Source: Prevotella sp. UBA1378 (GTDB taxonomy: Bacteria; Bacteroidota; Bacteroidia; Bacteroidales; Bacteroidaceae). From it: 20,407 nt of DNA. Position numbers and translations under genes: made by a program. Below the pieces are notes generated by a model. It saw only the letters and a program-made list of their open reading frames with translations, made no database searches and was not told where the DNA came from. Within the stretch, counting starts at the first letter, position 1. Each line of letters starts with the position of its first letter. The DNA is taken from NCBI GenBank assembly GCA_002305505.1, contig DBRC01000022.1:120799-141205 (forward strand). Direction: 5' to 3'. Below, one piece after another: positions 5,808 to 12,687 of the stretch.

Positions 5808-6998
5808 ATGAAGATTCTGGTATTAAACTGTGGCTCGTCCTCTATCAAGTATGCCCTGTACGACATGGACAGCAAGACCGTCATGACATCCGGCGGTGCA
5901 GAGCGCGTGGGGCTCAACGGTGCTTTTGTCAAGGTGAAGCTTGCTAACGGCGAGAAGAAAAAAATAATGCACGACATCCCCGAGCATACGGAGGGCGTGA
6001 AGTTTATCTTCTCGTTGCTTACCGACCCTGAAATCGGCGTTATCAGCGACCTGAAGGAAATCGGTGCCGTAGGCCACCGCATGGTGCACGGCGGCGAGAA
6101 GTTCAACCGGTCCGTCCTGCTCAACGATGAAGTGCTGAAGGCCTTCGAGGCCTGCAATGAGCTGGCCCCCTTGCACAATCCGGCCAACCTGAAGGGCGTG
6201 AATGCCGTTTCGGAACTGATGCCCGGCCTGCCGCAGGTTGGTGTCTTTGATACGGCTTTCCATCAGACGATGCCCGCCAGAGCCTACATGTACGCCATCC
6301 CTTATGAGCTTTACGGGAAGTACGGCGTGCGCCGCTACGGCTTCCACGGCACGAGCCACCGCTACGTGTCAAAGCGCGTGTGCGACTTCCTCGGTGTAAA
6401 CCCGGCCGAAAAGAAGGTCATCACTTGCCATATCGGCAACGGAGGTTCCGTATCGGCCGTGCTGAACGGTACGTGTATCGACACCTCGATGGGGCTTACC
6501 CCGCTCGAGGGACTGATGATGGGCACCCGTTCGGGCGATATCGACGCCGGTGCGGTCCTGTTCCTTGAGAAGAAGCTGGGGCTGAGTCCCGACGGCATGT
6601 CCGACCTGCTGAACAAGCAGAGCGGCGTGGCCGGCATTACCGGCGGTTCGTCCGACATGCGCGACGTAGAGAGTGCCGCCGCGGCCGGCGACAAGATGGC
6701 GCGCTTGGCGCTCGATATCTACTTCTACCGCATCAAGAAGTACATCGGTGCTTATGCTGCCGCTATGGGTGGTGTAGACATTATCGTGTTCACGGCCGGT
6801 GTGGGCGAGAACCAAACCGGCATGCGCAAGGAGGTGTGCGACGGGCTCGAGTTCCTCGGCGTGAAGTTCGACGAGAAGAAGAATGCCGTCCGCGGTGAAG
6901 AAGCCGTCATCTCTGCCGACGGTTCGGCGGTGACGGTATGTGTCATCCCCACCGATGAGGAGCTGATGATTGCCACCGATACGGCGAACCTGTTGTAA
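5808..6998 (+). CDS. ackA: Acetate kinase AckA
   Basis: AckA converts acetyl phosphate and ADP to acetate and ATP, completing the Pta-AckA pathway. The 396 residues match the family length. Residues important in characterised acetate kinases are present at the same numbers: Asn7 (VLNCGSSS), Arg91 (GHRMVHGGE), Asp148 (FDTAFHQTMP), His180 (YGFHGTSHRYV) and Arg241 (MGTRSGD). The nucleotide-binding HIGNGGS (about 208-214) and FTAGVGEN near residue 330 are also there. It is second in the operon after pta. Two hairpins follow before the convergent lpxH. Confidence 0.98.
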   Translation: MKILVLNCGSSSIKYALYDMDSKTVMTSGGAERVGLNGAFVKVKLANGEKKKIMHDIPEHTEGVKFIFSLLTDPEIGVISDLKEIGAVGHRMVHGGEKFNRSVLLNDEVLKAFEACNELAPLHNPANLKGVNAVSELMPGLPQVGVFDTAFHQTMPARAYMYAIPYELYGKYGVRRYGFHGTSHRYVSKRVCDFLGVNPAEKKVITCHIGNGGSVSAVLNGTCIDTSMGLTPLEGLMMGTRSGDIDAGAVLFLEKKLGLSPDGMSDLLNKQSGVAGITGGSSDMRDVESAAAAGDKMARLALDIYFYRIKKYIGAYAAAMGGVDIIVFTAGVGENQTGMRKEVCDGLEFLGVKFDEKKNAVRGEEAVISADGSAVTVCVIPTDEELMIATDTANLL

Positions 6999-7027
6999 GG
7001 CGTCCGATACATAGTGTGCTATATCAG

Positions 7028-7093
7028 GCGCGGGGCCGCGCGGATTTTCATGGTTGTTGTCCGTTTAACCATGGAGTCCGCGCAGCCCCGCGC
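7028..7093. terminator. Large GC-rich two-tier hairpin between ackA and lpxH
   Basis: A 17-base arm (7028-7044) pairs with 7077-7093 with one mismatch. Inside it, CATGGTT (7049-7055) pairs with AACCATG (7067-7073). On the plus strand it is followed by TTGGGTATTTTATT, a weak U-rich run. It most likely ends the pta-ackA transcript, 29 bp after the stop codon, though the structure is larger than a usual terminator. Confidence 0.65.
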
Positions 7094-7135
7094 TTGGGTA
7101 TTTTATTACGGTGCCCGCCCCCGGCCGTCAGCCTT

Positions 7136-7163
7136 CCCCCACCGTCCGTTAATGCTGTGGGGG
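7136..7163. terminator. CCCCCAC/GTGGGGG hairpin downstream of lpxH
   Basis: CCCCCAC (7136-7142) and GTGGGGG (7157-7163) form a perfect 7-bp stem with a 14-base loop. It sits 13 bp past the lpxH stop on the minus strand. There is no clear U-tract, so it is only a candidate terminator for lpxH. Confidence 0.4.
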
Positions 7164-7176
7164 TGTCCTTCTCCCG

Positions 7177-7941
7177 TCAGGGGCGGCTTTCACCCTCCAC
7201 ATACTCTTCCAGGAACATGTGCTCGCCGTCGAACACGGCATAGGTAAACTGGCTTATCCAGTCGCCGAGAATCATCATGCGTGCCTTCTTCGAGAGCATC
7301 AGGTCGAGCTCTATGTGGCGGTGTCCGTAGATGAAGAAGTCGATGTCGGGGTGGCTCTTCATGTATTCCTTCGTATAGAGCACCAAGTGTTCCTTGTCCT
7401 CCCCCATATACGTGGCTTCGTCGGTTTCCTTGTGCTTGATATAGCTTTGCCTGGCCCAGTTGAGGCCGAGGGCAATGCCCCAGCGCGGGTGCAGTGCCGA
7501 CATCAGGTATTGGCAGGCGCGGTTGTGGAATATCCATTTCAGCATCTTGAACCTACGGTCGGGGTCGCCCATGCCGTCGCCGTGGGCCAGGAAGAATATC
7601 TTCCCGTAGATATCCGTCGTCAGCGGCTGCTTGTGCAGGGTTACGCCACACTCCCTGGCAAGGTATTCGTAGGCCCAGATATCGTGGTTGCCCGTAAAGA
7701 AATGCACCTCTACGCCCATGTCGCACAGCTCGCTCAGTTTGCCGAGGAACCGTGTATAGCCTTTTGGCACCACGTAGCGGTATTCGTACCAAAAATCGAA
7801 CATATCGCCCAGCAGGTATACTGCCGCAGCTTTTTCCTTTATCGAGTCGAGGAATCTCACCAGCCGCCGCTCTTGCATCCGCCCGTGGCTGATGGCAAGC
7901 GAGCCGAGGTGGGCGTCGGACAGGAAATATACGTTCTTCAT
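7177..7941 (-). CDS. lpxH: UDP-2,3-diacylglucosamine diphosphatase (LpxH family)
   Basis: This is a calcineurin-like metallophosphoesterase of 254 residues. LpxH hydrolyses UDP-2,3-diacylglucosamine to lipid X in lipid A synthesis at the inner membrane face. The metal-ligand motifs are in order: DAHLG (Asp9, His11), GDMFDFW (Asp46), GNHDIW (Asn85-His86), LAHGDG (His120) and YGHRH (about 207-210). The FDFW and ARxxxxxHK-like segments fit LpxH better than a generic phosphoesterase. It starts 39 bp after the DUF59 gene and is probably co-transcribed with it. Confidence 0.9.
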   Translation of the reverse strand: MKNVYFLSDAHLGSLAISHGRMQERRLVRFLDSIKEKAAAVYLLGDMFDFWYEYRYVVPKGYTRFLGKLSELCDMGVEVHFFTGNHDIWAYEYLARECGVTLHKQPLTTDIYGKIFFLAHGDGMGDPDRRFKMLKWIFHNRACQYLMSALHPRWGIALGLNWARQSYIKHKETDEATYMGEDKEHLVLYTKEYMKSHPDIDFFIYGHRHIELDLMLSKKARMMILGDWISQFTYAVFDGEHMFLEEYVEGESRP

Positions 7942-7980
7942 ATTGTTTTCTGTTTTGTCGCTTGTTATACTTTATTTGCT

Positions 7981-8301
7981 TTATGCGAACCCCAGTTCTA
8001 CGCGTGCCTCCTCCGTCATCATGCTCTGGTCCCATGTAGGTTCGAAGACAAGGTTGATATTGGCGGTATTTACGCCTTCCACGCTTTCCACTTTTGTGCG
8101 CACGTCCTCGAGGATGAAGTCGGCAGCCGGGCACGAGGGCGAGGTGAACGTCATGTCCATGTCCAGTGTGCCGTCTTCTTTCATGTCAATCTTGTATATC
8201 ATGCCTAAGTCGTAGATGTTCACTGGGATTTCCGGGTCGTATACCGTTCTCAGCACATCCACGATGCGCTCTTCGGTTTGCGTTTTCTCTTCTTGTGTCA
8301 T
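7981..8301 (-). CDS. DUF59/MIP18-family Fe-S cluster assembly protein
   Basis: This small protein of 106 residues has the DUF59 fold found in SufT, PaaD and MIP18. The signature YDPEIPVNIYDLGMIY spans about residues 21-36, and TSPSCPAADF (Cys at about 57) carries the conserved cysteine loop. Members help mature Fe-S proteins, often as part of SUF systems. No other suf genes are in this window, so I give no gene symbol. It is first in a two-gene unit with lpxH. The functional link to lipid A is not obvious. Confidence 0.9.
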   Translation of the reverse strand: MTQEEKTQTEERIVDVLRTVYDPEIPVNIYDLGMIYKIDMKEDGTLDMDMTFTSPSCPAADFILEDVRTKVESVEGVNTANINLVFEPTWDQSMMTEEARVELGFA

Positions 8302-8329
8302 ATTGTCTCCTTCGTATATTACATTTATG

Positions 8330-8360
8330 CAAAGATAACATAAAAAATCGATTAAGCGAA
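8330..8360 (-). promoter_or_regulatory. Promoter of the DUF59-lpxH unit
   Basis: The minus strand shows TTCG (8357-8360; 3 of 4 bases of the -33 consensus) and TATCTTTG (8330-8337) with 19 bp between. The -7 lies 28 bp upstream of the ATG. Confidence 0.75.
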
Positions 8361-8400
8361 TAAAATAAGTTCCTATTTCGTTTTATGAATAGCAAATATT

Positions 8401-8440
8401 TAGTTAATCCCCGAAACTATCAATCCATAATCCTTAATCC
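8401..8440 (-). repeat. Dispersed heptad-type repeat, copy 1
   Basis: On the minus strand 8414-8433 reads GGATTATGGATTGATAGTTT, identical over 20 bases to 15677-15696 on the plus strand. Similarity continues on both sides with GGATTA-type units. The copy lies between the DUF59 promoter and the palindrome array. It has no coding content that I can see. Confidence 0.75.
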
Positions 8441-8520
8441 GCGGATTCAACAAGCAAGTGCATATTCAGCTTGTTTCCTGCATAAAGCACTCTTTTTACG
8501 GTTGAGCTTGCGTTTAATCC

Positions 8521-8613
8521 AAATCGTACAAGCATCTTGTAGTCCTGCTACAAGGTGCTTGTACTCTTGCTACAAGGTGCTTGTAGTCCTGCTACAAGAT
8601 GCTTGTACGATTT
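8521..8613. repeat. Four-unit array of 17-bp palindromes, 22-bp period
   Basis: Units start at 8526, 8548, 8570 and 8592, exactly 22 bp apart. Each is an inverted repeat of the type CTACAAG-NNN-CTTGTAG with centre CAT, GTG, GTG or ATG; the outer ends of units 1, 2 and 4 read GTAC rather than CTAC. Spacers are 5 bp (TCCTG, TCTTG, TCCTG). The outer 22 bases on each side (8521-8542 and 8592-8613) are perfect reverse complements, so the whole array can also fold into one large hairpin. The same first-unit sequence reappears at 20394-20407. It lies downstream of the NigD-ended operon and upstream of the DUF59 promoter. Function is unknown; REP-like element or protein-binding array are options. Confidence 0.92.
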
Positions 8614-8628
8614 CAATCTGTACTATAC

Positions 8629-8657
8629 GTTAATTCGTTAACCCGTTAATCCGTTTA
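8629..8657 (-). repeat. Period-8 repeat directly after the NigD-like gene
   Basis: On the minus strand the bases just past the stop codon read ACGGATTA, ACGGGTTA, ACGAATTA, ACG: three imperfect 8-bp units. They resemble the GGATTA heptads seen elsewhere in the window. No function is apparent. Confidence 0.5.
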
Positions 8658-9326
8658 TCAATCCGCAAAACGGATGCGGAGGGTGCGCACCACGGTGCCG
8701 GTGTAGGTGTTGATGGTGAGGCGGACGGAGTCGCAGTCCAACTGCGAACAGGGCAGGCTGGCGTAAAACTTGGAGGAATAATATTGGGGCACATCGCCCT
8801 GGTCGTGGTAAAGGCGCAGGCAGGCGGTGGCTGTGCCGTCGGCATTGGCAAGCACCGTGTCGCGCATCATTGCGATGGTTTGGCGCGCCGCGCCGCCGTC
8901 CGTCTCGCCAACCTTAAGATAAAGGCCGAGATTGAGGTACTTCTTGTTCGAACTGAGCCAGAGGCTTTCAAACTTTACCGGGTGGGTATGCTCCTCCTTC
9001 AGTTTCCATGCAGGCACGACTGCCAGTACCGGCACTTTGACGATGGCTACCGTCGTAGCCTTGTTTCCCTCCTCCTTATTATAATAATAAAGGGCACGGT
9101 AAACAGTGTCGGGGCGCTGCATCCACGAAGCTATGATAGAAGGTGCCGGGCGCAGCGAGTCGCCCTCGTCGGTCAGCACATAATGGGCGGCACCGCTCCC
9201 GTCGGTATACGCCTCGACAAAGTCTGCCCGTGTCAGCGAATACGCGCCGGTACCCTCGTTGTAAACATCCCGTTCGCAGGCGGCAAAAGCCAAAAGCCCG
9301 GCTAAGAGCAAAGCTATTTTTCCCAT
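8658..9326 (-). CDS. NigD-like lipoprotein
   Basis: The 222-residue protein begins with a lipoprotein signal peptide (MGKIALLLAGLLAFAAC; lipid-modified Cys at about 17). The mature part resembles the Bacteroidales NigD-like family: an N-terminal small beta domain with YVLTDEGDSLRPA, then a C-terminal beta-sandwich ending CDSVRLTINTYTGTVVRTLRIRF. NigD-type proteins are envelope lipoproteins of unknown biochemical role, named from a B. fragilis bacteriocin-associated locus. It starts 4 bp after the acyltransferase stop, so it is the last gene of the envelope operon. The residue before Ala-Ala-Cys is Phe, an imperfect lipobox. Confidence 0.8.
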   Translation of the reverse strand: MGKIALLLAGLLAFAACERDVYNEGTGAYSLTRADFVEAYTDGSGAAHYVLTDEGDSLRPAPSIIASWMQRPDTVYRALYYYNKEEGNKATTVAIVKVPVLAVVPAWKLKEEHTHPVKFESLWLSSNKKYLNLGLYLKVGETDGGAARQTIAMMRDTVLANADGTATACLRLYHDQGDVPQYYSSKFYASLPCSQLDCDSVRLTINTYTGTVVRTLRIRFAD

Positions 9327-9330
9327 AAGG

Positions 9331-10485
9331 CTATTTGGCTGCCAGATAGTTGCGTAAAGGGTTGGCGTACATCGTCAGCATGCGCTCGCGGAGGAAGCCT
9401 TCGTCTTTTCCCGGGATATCTATCTTGGCCAGTTGCCCGGCGATATAATGCTCGAATGCAGCCTTCTCGGCAGCAGTATAATGAGGAGATGGCGCATTGT
9501 TGCCATCCAGCAGGTCGGCAGCGACGTAATTGCCGGGATAGATGCGGTAATGGCGGTGTATCTCCTTGTCGATATGGCGGGCCACGGTTTCGAAAAGTTC
9601 ACCCTTCGCCATACCGGGGTCGAGGCTGTCCAGGAAAGCGTCGATACATCCGGCACAATGGTAATGGATGTACCCCTTGTATCCGAACAGGCCGGTACGC
9701 ATGGAGTGTACGTCGTCGGCCTTGGTCTTTTTCCATCCCTCCACGTCGCGCTTGAGCTGGAACTCCTGTGCTTTCAGATAGTCGCACGGGTCGTACTCAT
9801 AGCTGATTGACAGCGGCACGATGTGCAGCTGCTTCAGGCGCTCTGCCACGGAGCCTTCGCCGCCCATCGCCATCATCTTCAGTACCGACTGCTGCGTGCG
9901 GTCGTCAGAATCCTTTGCCCTGCCCTCGCGCTGGGCTATCCAGATGTTGTCGTTCTTTTCCTTCAGCACGAAATGCATATAGTCGGAGAGCCGCTTGCTG
10001 GAGGCCAGCATCTCGCGGATGCCGGCCGAGCGCTCGACGATGAATGTCTTATTGACGCGCACGAGGTCTTTTATCCAAGGGGCTGCCAGCAGGTTGTCGC
10101 CGATGGCTATTTCGCACGTCGTGCCAAAGCCGGCGTCGATGAGGAGCTTGTCGAGGAGGGCCGAGTCGAGCACGATGTCGCGGTGGTTGCTCACGAAGGT
10201 ATAGCGGCGCTCGACGTCGATCTGCCGCACGTCCATGTCGCAGCCCTTGCTGGCCTTGTCGATCAGTCCTTGAAGGAATGCGTAACAGAAGGCCACTTGG
10301 AAGTCGAGGTTGGTCTTACACTGGTGCAGCTTCTGCACGATGGCTTCGAACGGCACGCCGGGGTAAAGGTAGGCAATGACGGCCCGGAACTGCCCATCGG
10401 CTATCAAACGGTCGTAGGCCTCAGGTAGCTCCTCCGGTTCAAACGGGCGGATACTGTCAAATTCGGACGGGATGTTCATAAACAT
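9331..10485 (-). CDS. PlsC-like glycerolipid acyltransferase
   Basis: This 384-residue protein resembles the Bacteroidetes proteins annotated as 1-acyl-sn-glycerol-3-phosphate acyltransferases, which transfer acyl chains to lysophosphatidate at the inner membrane. The catalytic motif region is FVSNHRDIVLDSALL (about 97-111), and a second conserved block is WIAQREGRAKDSDD (about 183-196), equivalent to the EGTRS block of PlsC. His101 and Asp107 are separated by five residues rather than the textbook four. A long C-terminal extension after about residue 240 is not part of the minimal PlsC domain. An alternative start is the third codon. It is fourth in the PASTA-rluD-ddl operon, 87 bp after ddl. 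The substrate is inferred only. Confidence 0.8.
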   Translation of the reverse strand: MFMNIPSEFDSIRPFEPEELPEAYDRLIADGQFRAVIAYLYPGVPFEAIVQKLHQCKTNLDFQVAFCYAFLQGLIDKASKGCDMDVRQIDVERRYTFVSNHRDIVLDSALLDKLLIDAGFGTTCEIAIGDNLLAAPWIKDLVRVNKTFIVERSAGIREMLASSKRLSDYMHFVLKEKNDNIWIAQREGRAKDSDDRTQQSVLKMMAMGGEGSVAERLKQLHIVPLSISYEYDPCDYLKAQEFQLKRDVEGWKKTKADDVHSMRTGLFGYKGYIHYHCAGCIDAFLDSLDPGMAKGELFETVARHIDKEIHRHYRIYPGNYVAADLLDGNNAPSPHYTAAEKAAFEHYIAGQLAKIDIPGKDEGFLRERMLTMYANPLRNYLAAK

Positions 10486-10572
10486 GATTCTTTATCGGTT
10501 TCAAAAAAAAGGTGTGCCGGTGCGCCGGCAGCATTGCCCCGGCGCCCGCCTGCTGCTGCCGGTTGGCCGGCT

Positions 10573-11586
10573 TTAAAACTGGTTCTCAACGATTTCCGTC
10601 AGCACGTCCTTCATCTCCATGCCGGCAGCACGCACCTGCTGTGGGATGAAGCTGGTAAGCGTCATGCCGGGGGTTGTGTTGATCTCGAGCAGGTTGATTT
10701 TGTCGACCTCCTGCCCGTCTTTTCCCATACCGCGCGTGATGATGTAATCGATGCGGATGATGCCGTTACAACGGAGGATATCATAGATATGGCTGGTGAG
10801 CTCGCGCACACGGCGGGATGTATCTTCCGTGAGGCGGGCCGGGGTGATTTCTTTTACCTGTCCGTTGTATTTCGCGTCGAAATCAAAAAACTCGTTCTTG
10901 GTAACAACCTCCGTAGCCGGCAATACCATCGAGCGGGCGCGTGTCTTGTAGCAGCCGACCGAAATCTCGGTGCCTTCCATACACTGCTCCACCATCACCT
11001 CCGAGCTTTCGAGCATCGCCTTACGGATGGCAGGAGCCAACTGGTCCTTGTTTTTCACCTTCGATACGCCGAAGCTCGACCCGCCGGCAGCAGGCTTTAC
11101 GAAGCAGGGCATGCCGATGCGCTCTTCCACCTCGTCCTCGCTCACCAGTTGCTCATAGTCTTTGCGGATGAGCAGCGAGTCGGGCACACTGATGCCGTAG
11201 CCGCGCAGATACTGGTTGAGCACGAACTTATCGAACGTCATGGCTTCTACGAGCACGCCGCTGGTAGAATAGGGGATGCCCACCAAGTCGAAGTACCCCT
11301 GCAGGATACCGTTCTCGCCCGGTGTGCCGTGGATGGTGATGTAAGCATAATCGAATACCACCACTTTGCCGTCCTGCACGAACGAGAAGTCGTTCCGGTC
11401 GATGCGGGCCGTCATACCGCCGGGCAGCTCCACGTGCCAGTCTTGCCCTTTCACGTCGACGATGTATACGTTGTACCGCTCTTTATCGAAGAAAGAGTAG
11501 AGTCCTTGTGCCGAGCGCAGCGAAACGTCGTGTTCCGATGAATCGCCGCCACAAACGATGGCAATGTTTCTCTTTAGATGTTTCAT
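10573..11586 (-). CDS. ddl: D-alanine--D-alanine ligase Ddl
   Basis: Ddl makes the D-Ala-D-Ala dipeptide that MurF adds to the peptidoglycan precursor. The 337 residues show the ATP-grasp ligase pattern: CGGDSSEHDVSL at the N-terminus, HGTPGENG, FVKPAAGGSSFGVSK, the omega-loop FFDFDAKYNG with the Lys-Tyr pair typical of D-Ala-D-Ala specificity, and LLEINTTPGMT near the C-terminus. The Lys-Tyr pair argues against a VanA-type D-Ala-D-Lac ligase. It lies 21 bp after rluD in the operon and shares no obvious promoter of its own. Confidence 0.96.
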   Translation of the reverse strand: MKHLKRNIAIVCGGDSSEHDVSLRSAQGLYSFFDKERYNVYIVDVKGQDWHVELPGGMTARIDRNDFSFVQDGKVVVFDYAYITIHGTPGENGILQGYFDLVGIPYSTSGVLVEAMTFDKFVLNQYLRGYGISVPDSLLIRKDYEQLVSEDEVEERIGMPCFVKPAAGGSSFGVSKVKNKDQLAPAIRKAMLESSEVMVEQCMEGTEISVGCYKTRARSMVLPATEVVTKNEFFDFDAKYNGQVKEITPARLTEDTSRRVRELTSHIYDILRCNGIIRIDYIITRGMGKDGQEVDKINLLEINTTPGMTLTSFIPQQVRAAGMEMKDVLTEIVENQF

Positions 11587-11607
11587 TGGTTTATTCTTTA
11601 TAGTTGG

Positions 11608-12684
11608 TTATTCCTTTATGGATTTGCTGTTTGAGTGGATATAGCTGCGCCATTTCCCGAGCAGCGCGTCTAAGTCGGGCGGCAGCTCCGCGGTGAAGTC
11701 CATCTGCCGGCCGGTGGCAGGGTGTACGAACCCCAGTGTGCGGGCATGCAGTGCCTGCCGGGGGCACAGCTTGAAGCCGTTCTGTACGAACAGCCTGTAG
11801 CTGCCTGTGCGCTCGCCGCGCAGTATCTCCGTGCCGCCGTACCTTTCGTCGGCGAAGAGCGGATGCCCGATGTGGCGCATGTGGGCACGTATCTGGTGCG
11901 TTCGCCCCGTTTCGAGCAAGCATTCCACCAGCGTGACGTATCCGAAGCGCTCGATGATGCGGTAGTGGGTTACGGCCGGCTTCCCGGTGTCCGTCCCCGG
12001 GGGGAATACGGCCATGCGCAGGCGGTCTTTCGGGTCGCGCCCGATGTTTCCCTCTATGCTGCCGGTATCTTCGGTGAAGTTGCCCCATACCAGGGCATGA
12101 TAACTGCGGTGGGTGGTTTTATTGAAGAACTGCGCCCCCAGTTCGGTTTTGGCTTCGGGTGTCTTGGCTACTACCAGCAGCCCACTTGTATCCTTGTCAA
12201 TGCGGTGTACCAGGCCCACTTGCGGGTCGTTGGGGTCGTACGATCCGAGATGGCGCAGATGCCATGCCACGGCGTTTACCAGCGTCCCGTGGAAGTTGCC
12301 GCATCCCGGATGTACCACCATACCGGCCGGTTTGTTGATGACCATCAGTTCGCCGTCTTCATAAACCACGTCGAGCGGAATGTCCTCGGCCTCGATGGTG
12401 CTCTCGTAGCGCGGGCGGTCGAGCATCAGCGTTACGGCGTCGCCCGGGCGCACCTTGTAGTTGCTTTTTACAGGGCGGCCGTTCACGTGTATGCACCCTG
12501 TCTCAGCCGCCTTCTGTATGCGGTTGCGCGAGGAGTGCTGCATGCGGTCGGTGAGAAACCTGTCGATGCGCGTGGGCACCTGCCCGCGGTCTACCTCGAT
12601 GCGGAAATGCTCGTAGAGCTGTCCCGGCTGCCCTCCGTCGTCCTCGTCCTCCGCCAGTTCTATGTCATATATTTCTTCTGTCAT
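11608..12684 (-). CDS. rluD: RluD-like 23S rRNA pseudouridine synthase
   Basis: This is a 358-residue RluA-family pseudouridine synthase. An acidic N-terminal tail (about 1-22) precedes an S4 RNA-binding domain (about 36-90: RIDRFLTDRM, RNRIQKAAETGCIHVNG). The catalytic domain has VINKPAGMVVHP and motif II VGLVHRIDKDTSGLLVV, with the catalytic Asp at about 163 in HRID. ETGRTHQIRAHM follows. RluD modifies helix 69 of 23S rRNA in E. coli; the exact target here is inferred from family resemblance. It starts 3 bp after the PASTA gene. Confidence 0.92.
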   Translation of the reverse strand: MTEEIYDIELAEDEDDGGQPGQLYEHFRIEVDRGQVPTRIDRFLTDRMQHSSRNRIQKAAETGCIHVNGRPVKSNYKVRPGDAVTLMLDRPRYESTIEAEDIPLDVVYEDGELMVINKPAGMVVHPGCGNFHGTLVNAVAWHLRHLGSYDPNDPQVGLVHRIDKDTSGLLVVAKTPEAKTELGAQFFNKTTHRSYHALVWGNFTEDTGSIEGNIGRDPKDRLRMAVFPPGTDTGKPAVTHYRIIERFGYVTLVECLLETGRTHQIRAHMRHIGHPLFADERYGGTEILRGERTGSYRLFVQNGFKLCPRQALHARTLGFVHPATGRQMDFTAELPPDLDALLGKWRSYIHSNSKSIKE

Positions 12685-12687
12685 GCG

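Noticed and set aside
7014..7247. Two overlapping open frames of 75-77 residues between ackA and lpxH
   Set aside because: They run through the hairpins and into lpxH antisense, and have no conserved features.
8521..8613. CRISPR array
   Set aside because: The repeat units are 17 bp and the 5-bp spacers are nearly identical to each other. CRISPR needs longer repeats and unique spacers of about 30 bp, and no cas genes are present.
8385..8633. 82-residue open frame in the spacer upstream of the DUF59 gene
   Set aside because: It is made largely of the heptad-type repeat and the palindromic array, so an encoded protein is not credible.
10573..11586. VanA-type D-Ala-D-Lac ligase (resistance gene)
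   Set aside because: The omega loop keeps the Lys-Tyr pair of ordinary Ddl, and there are no vanH/vanX neighbours.
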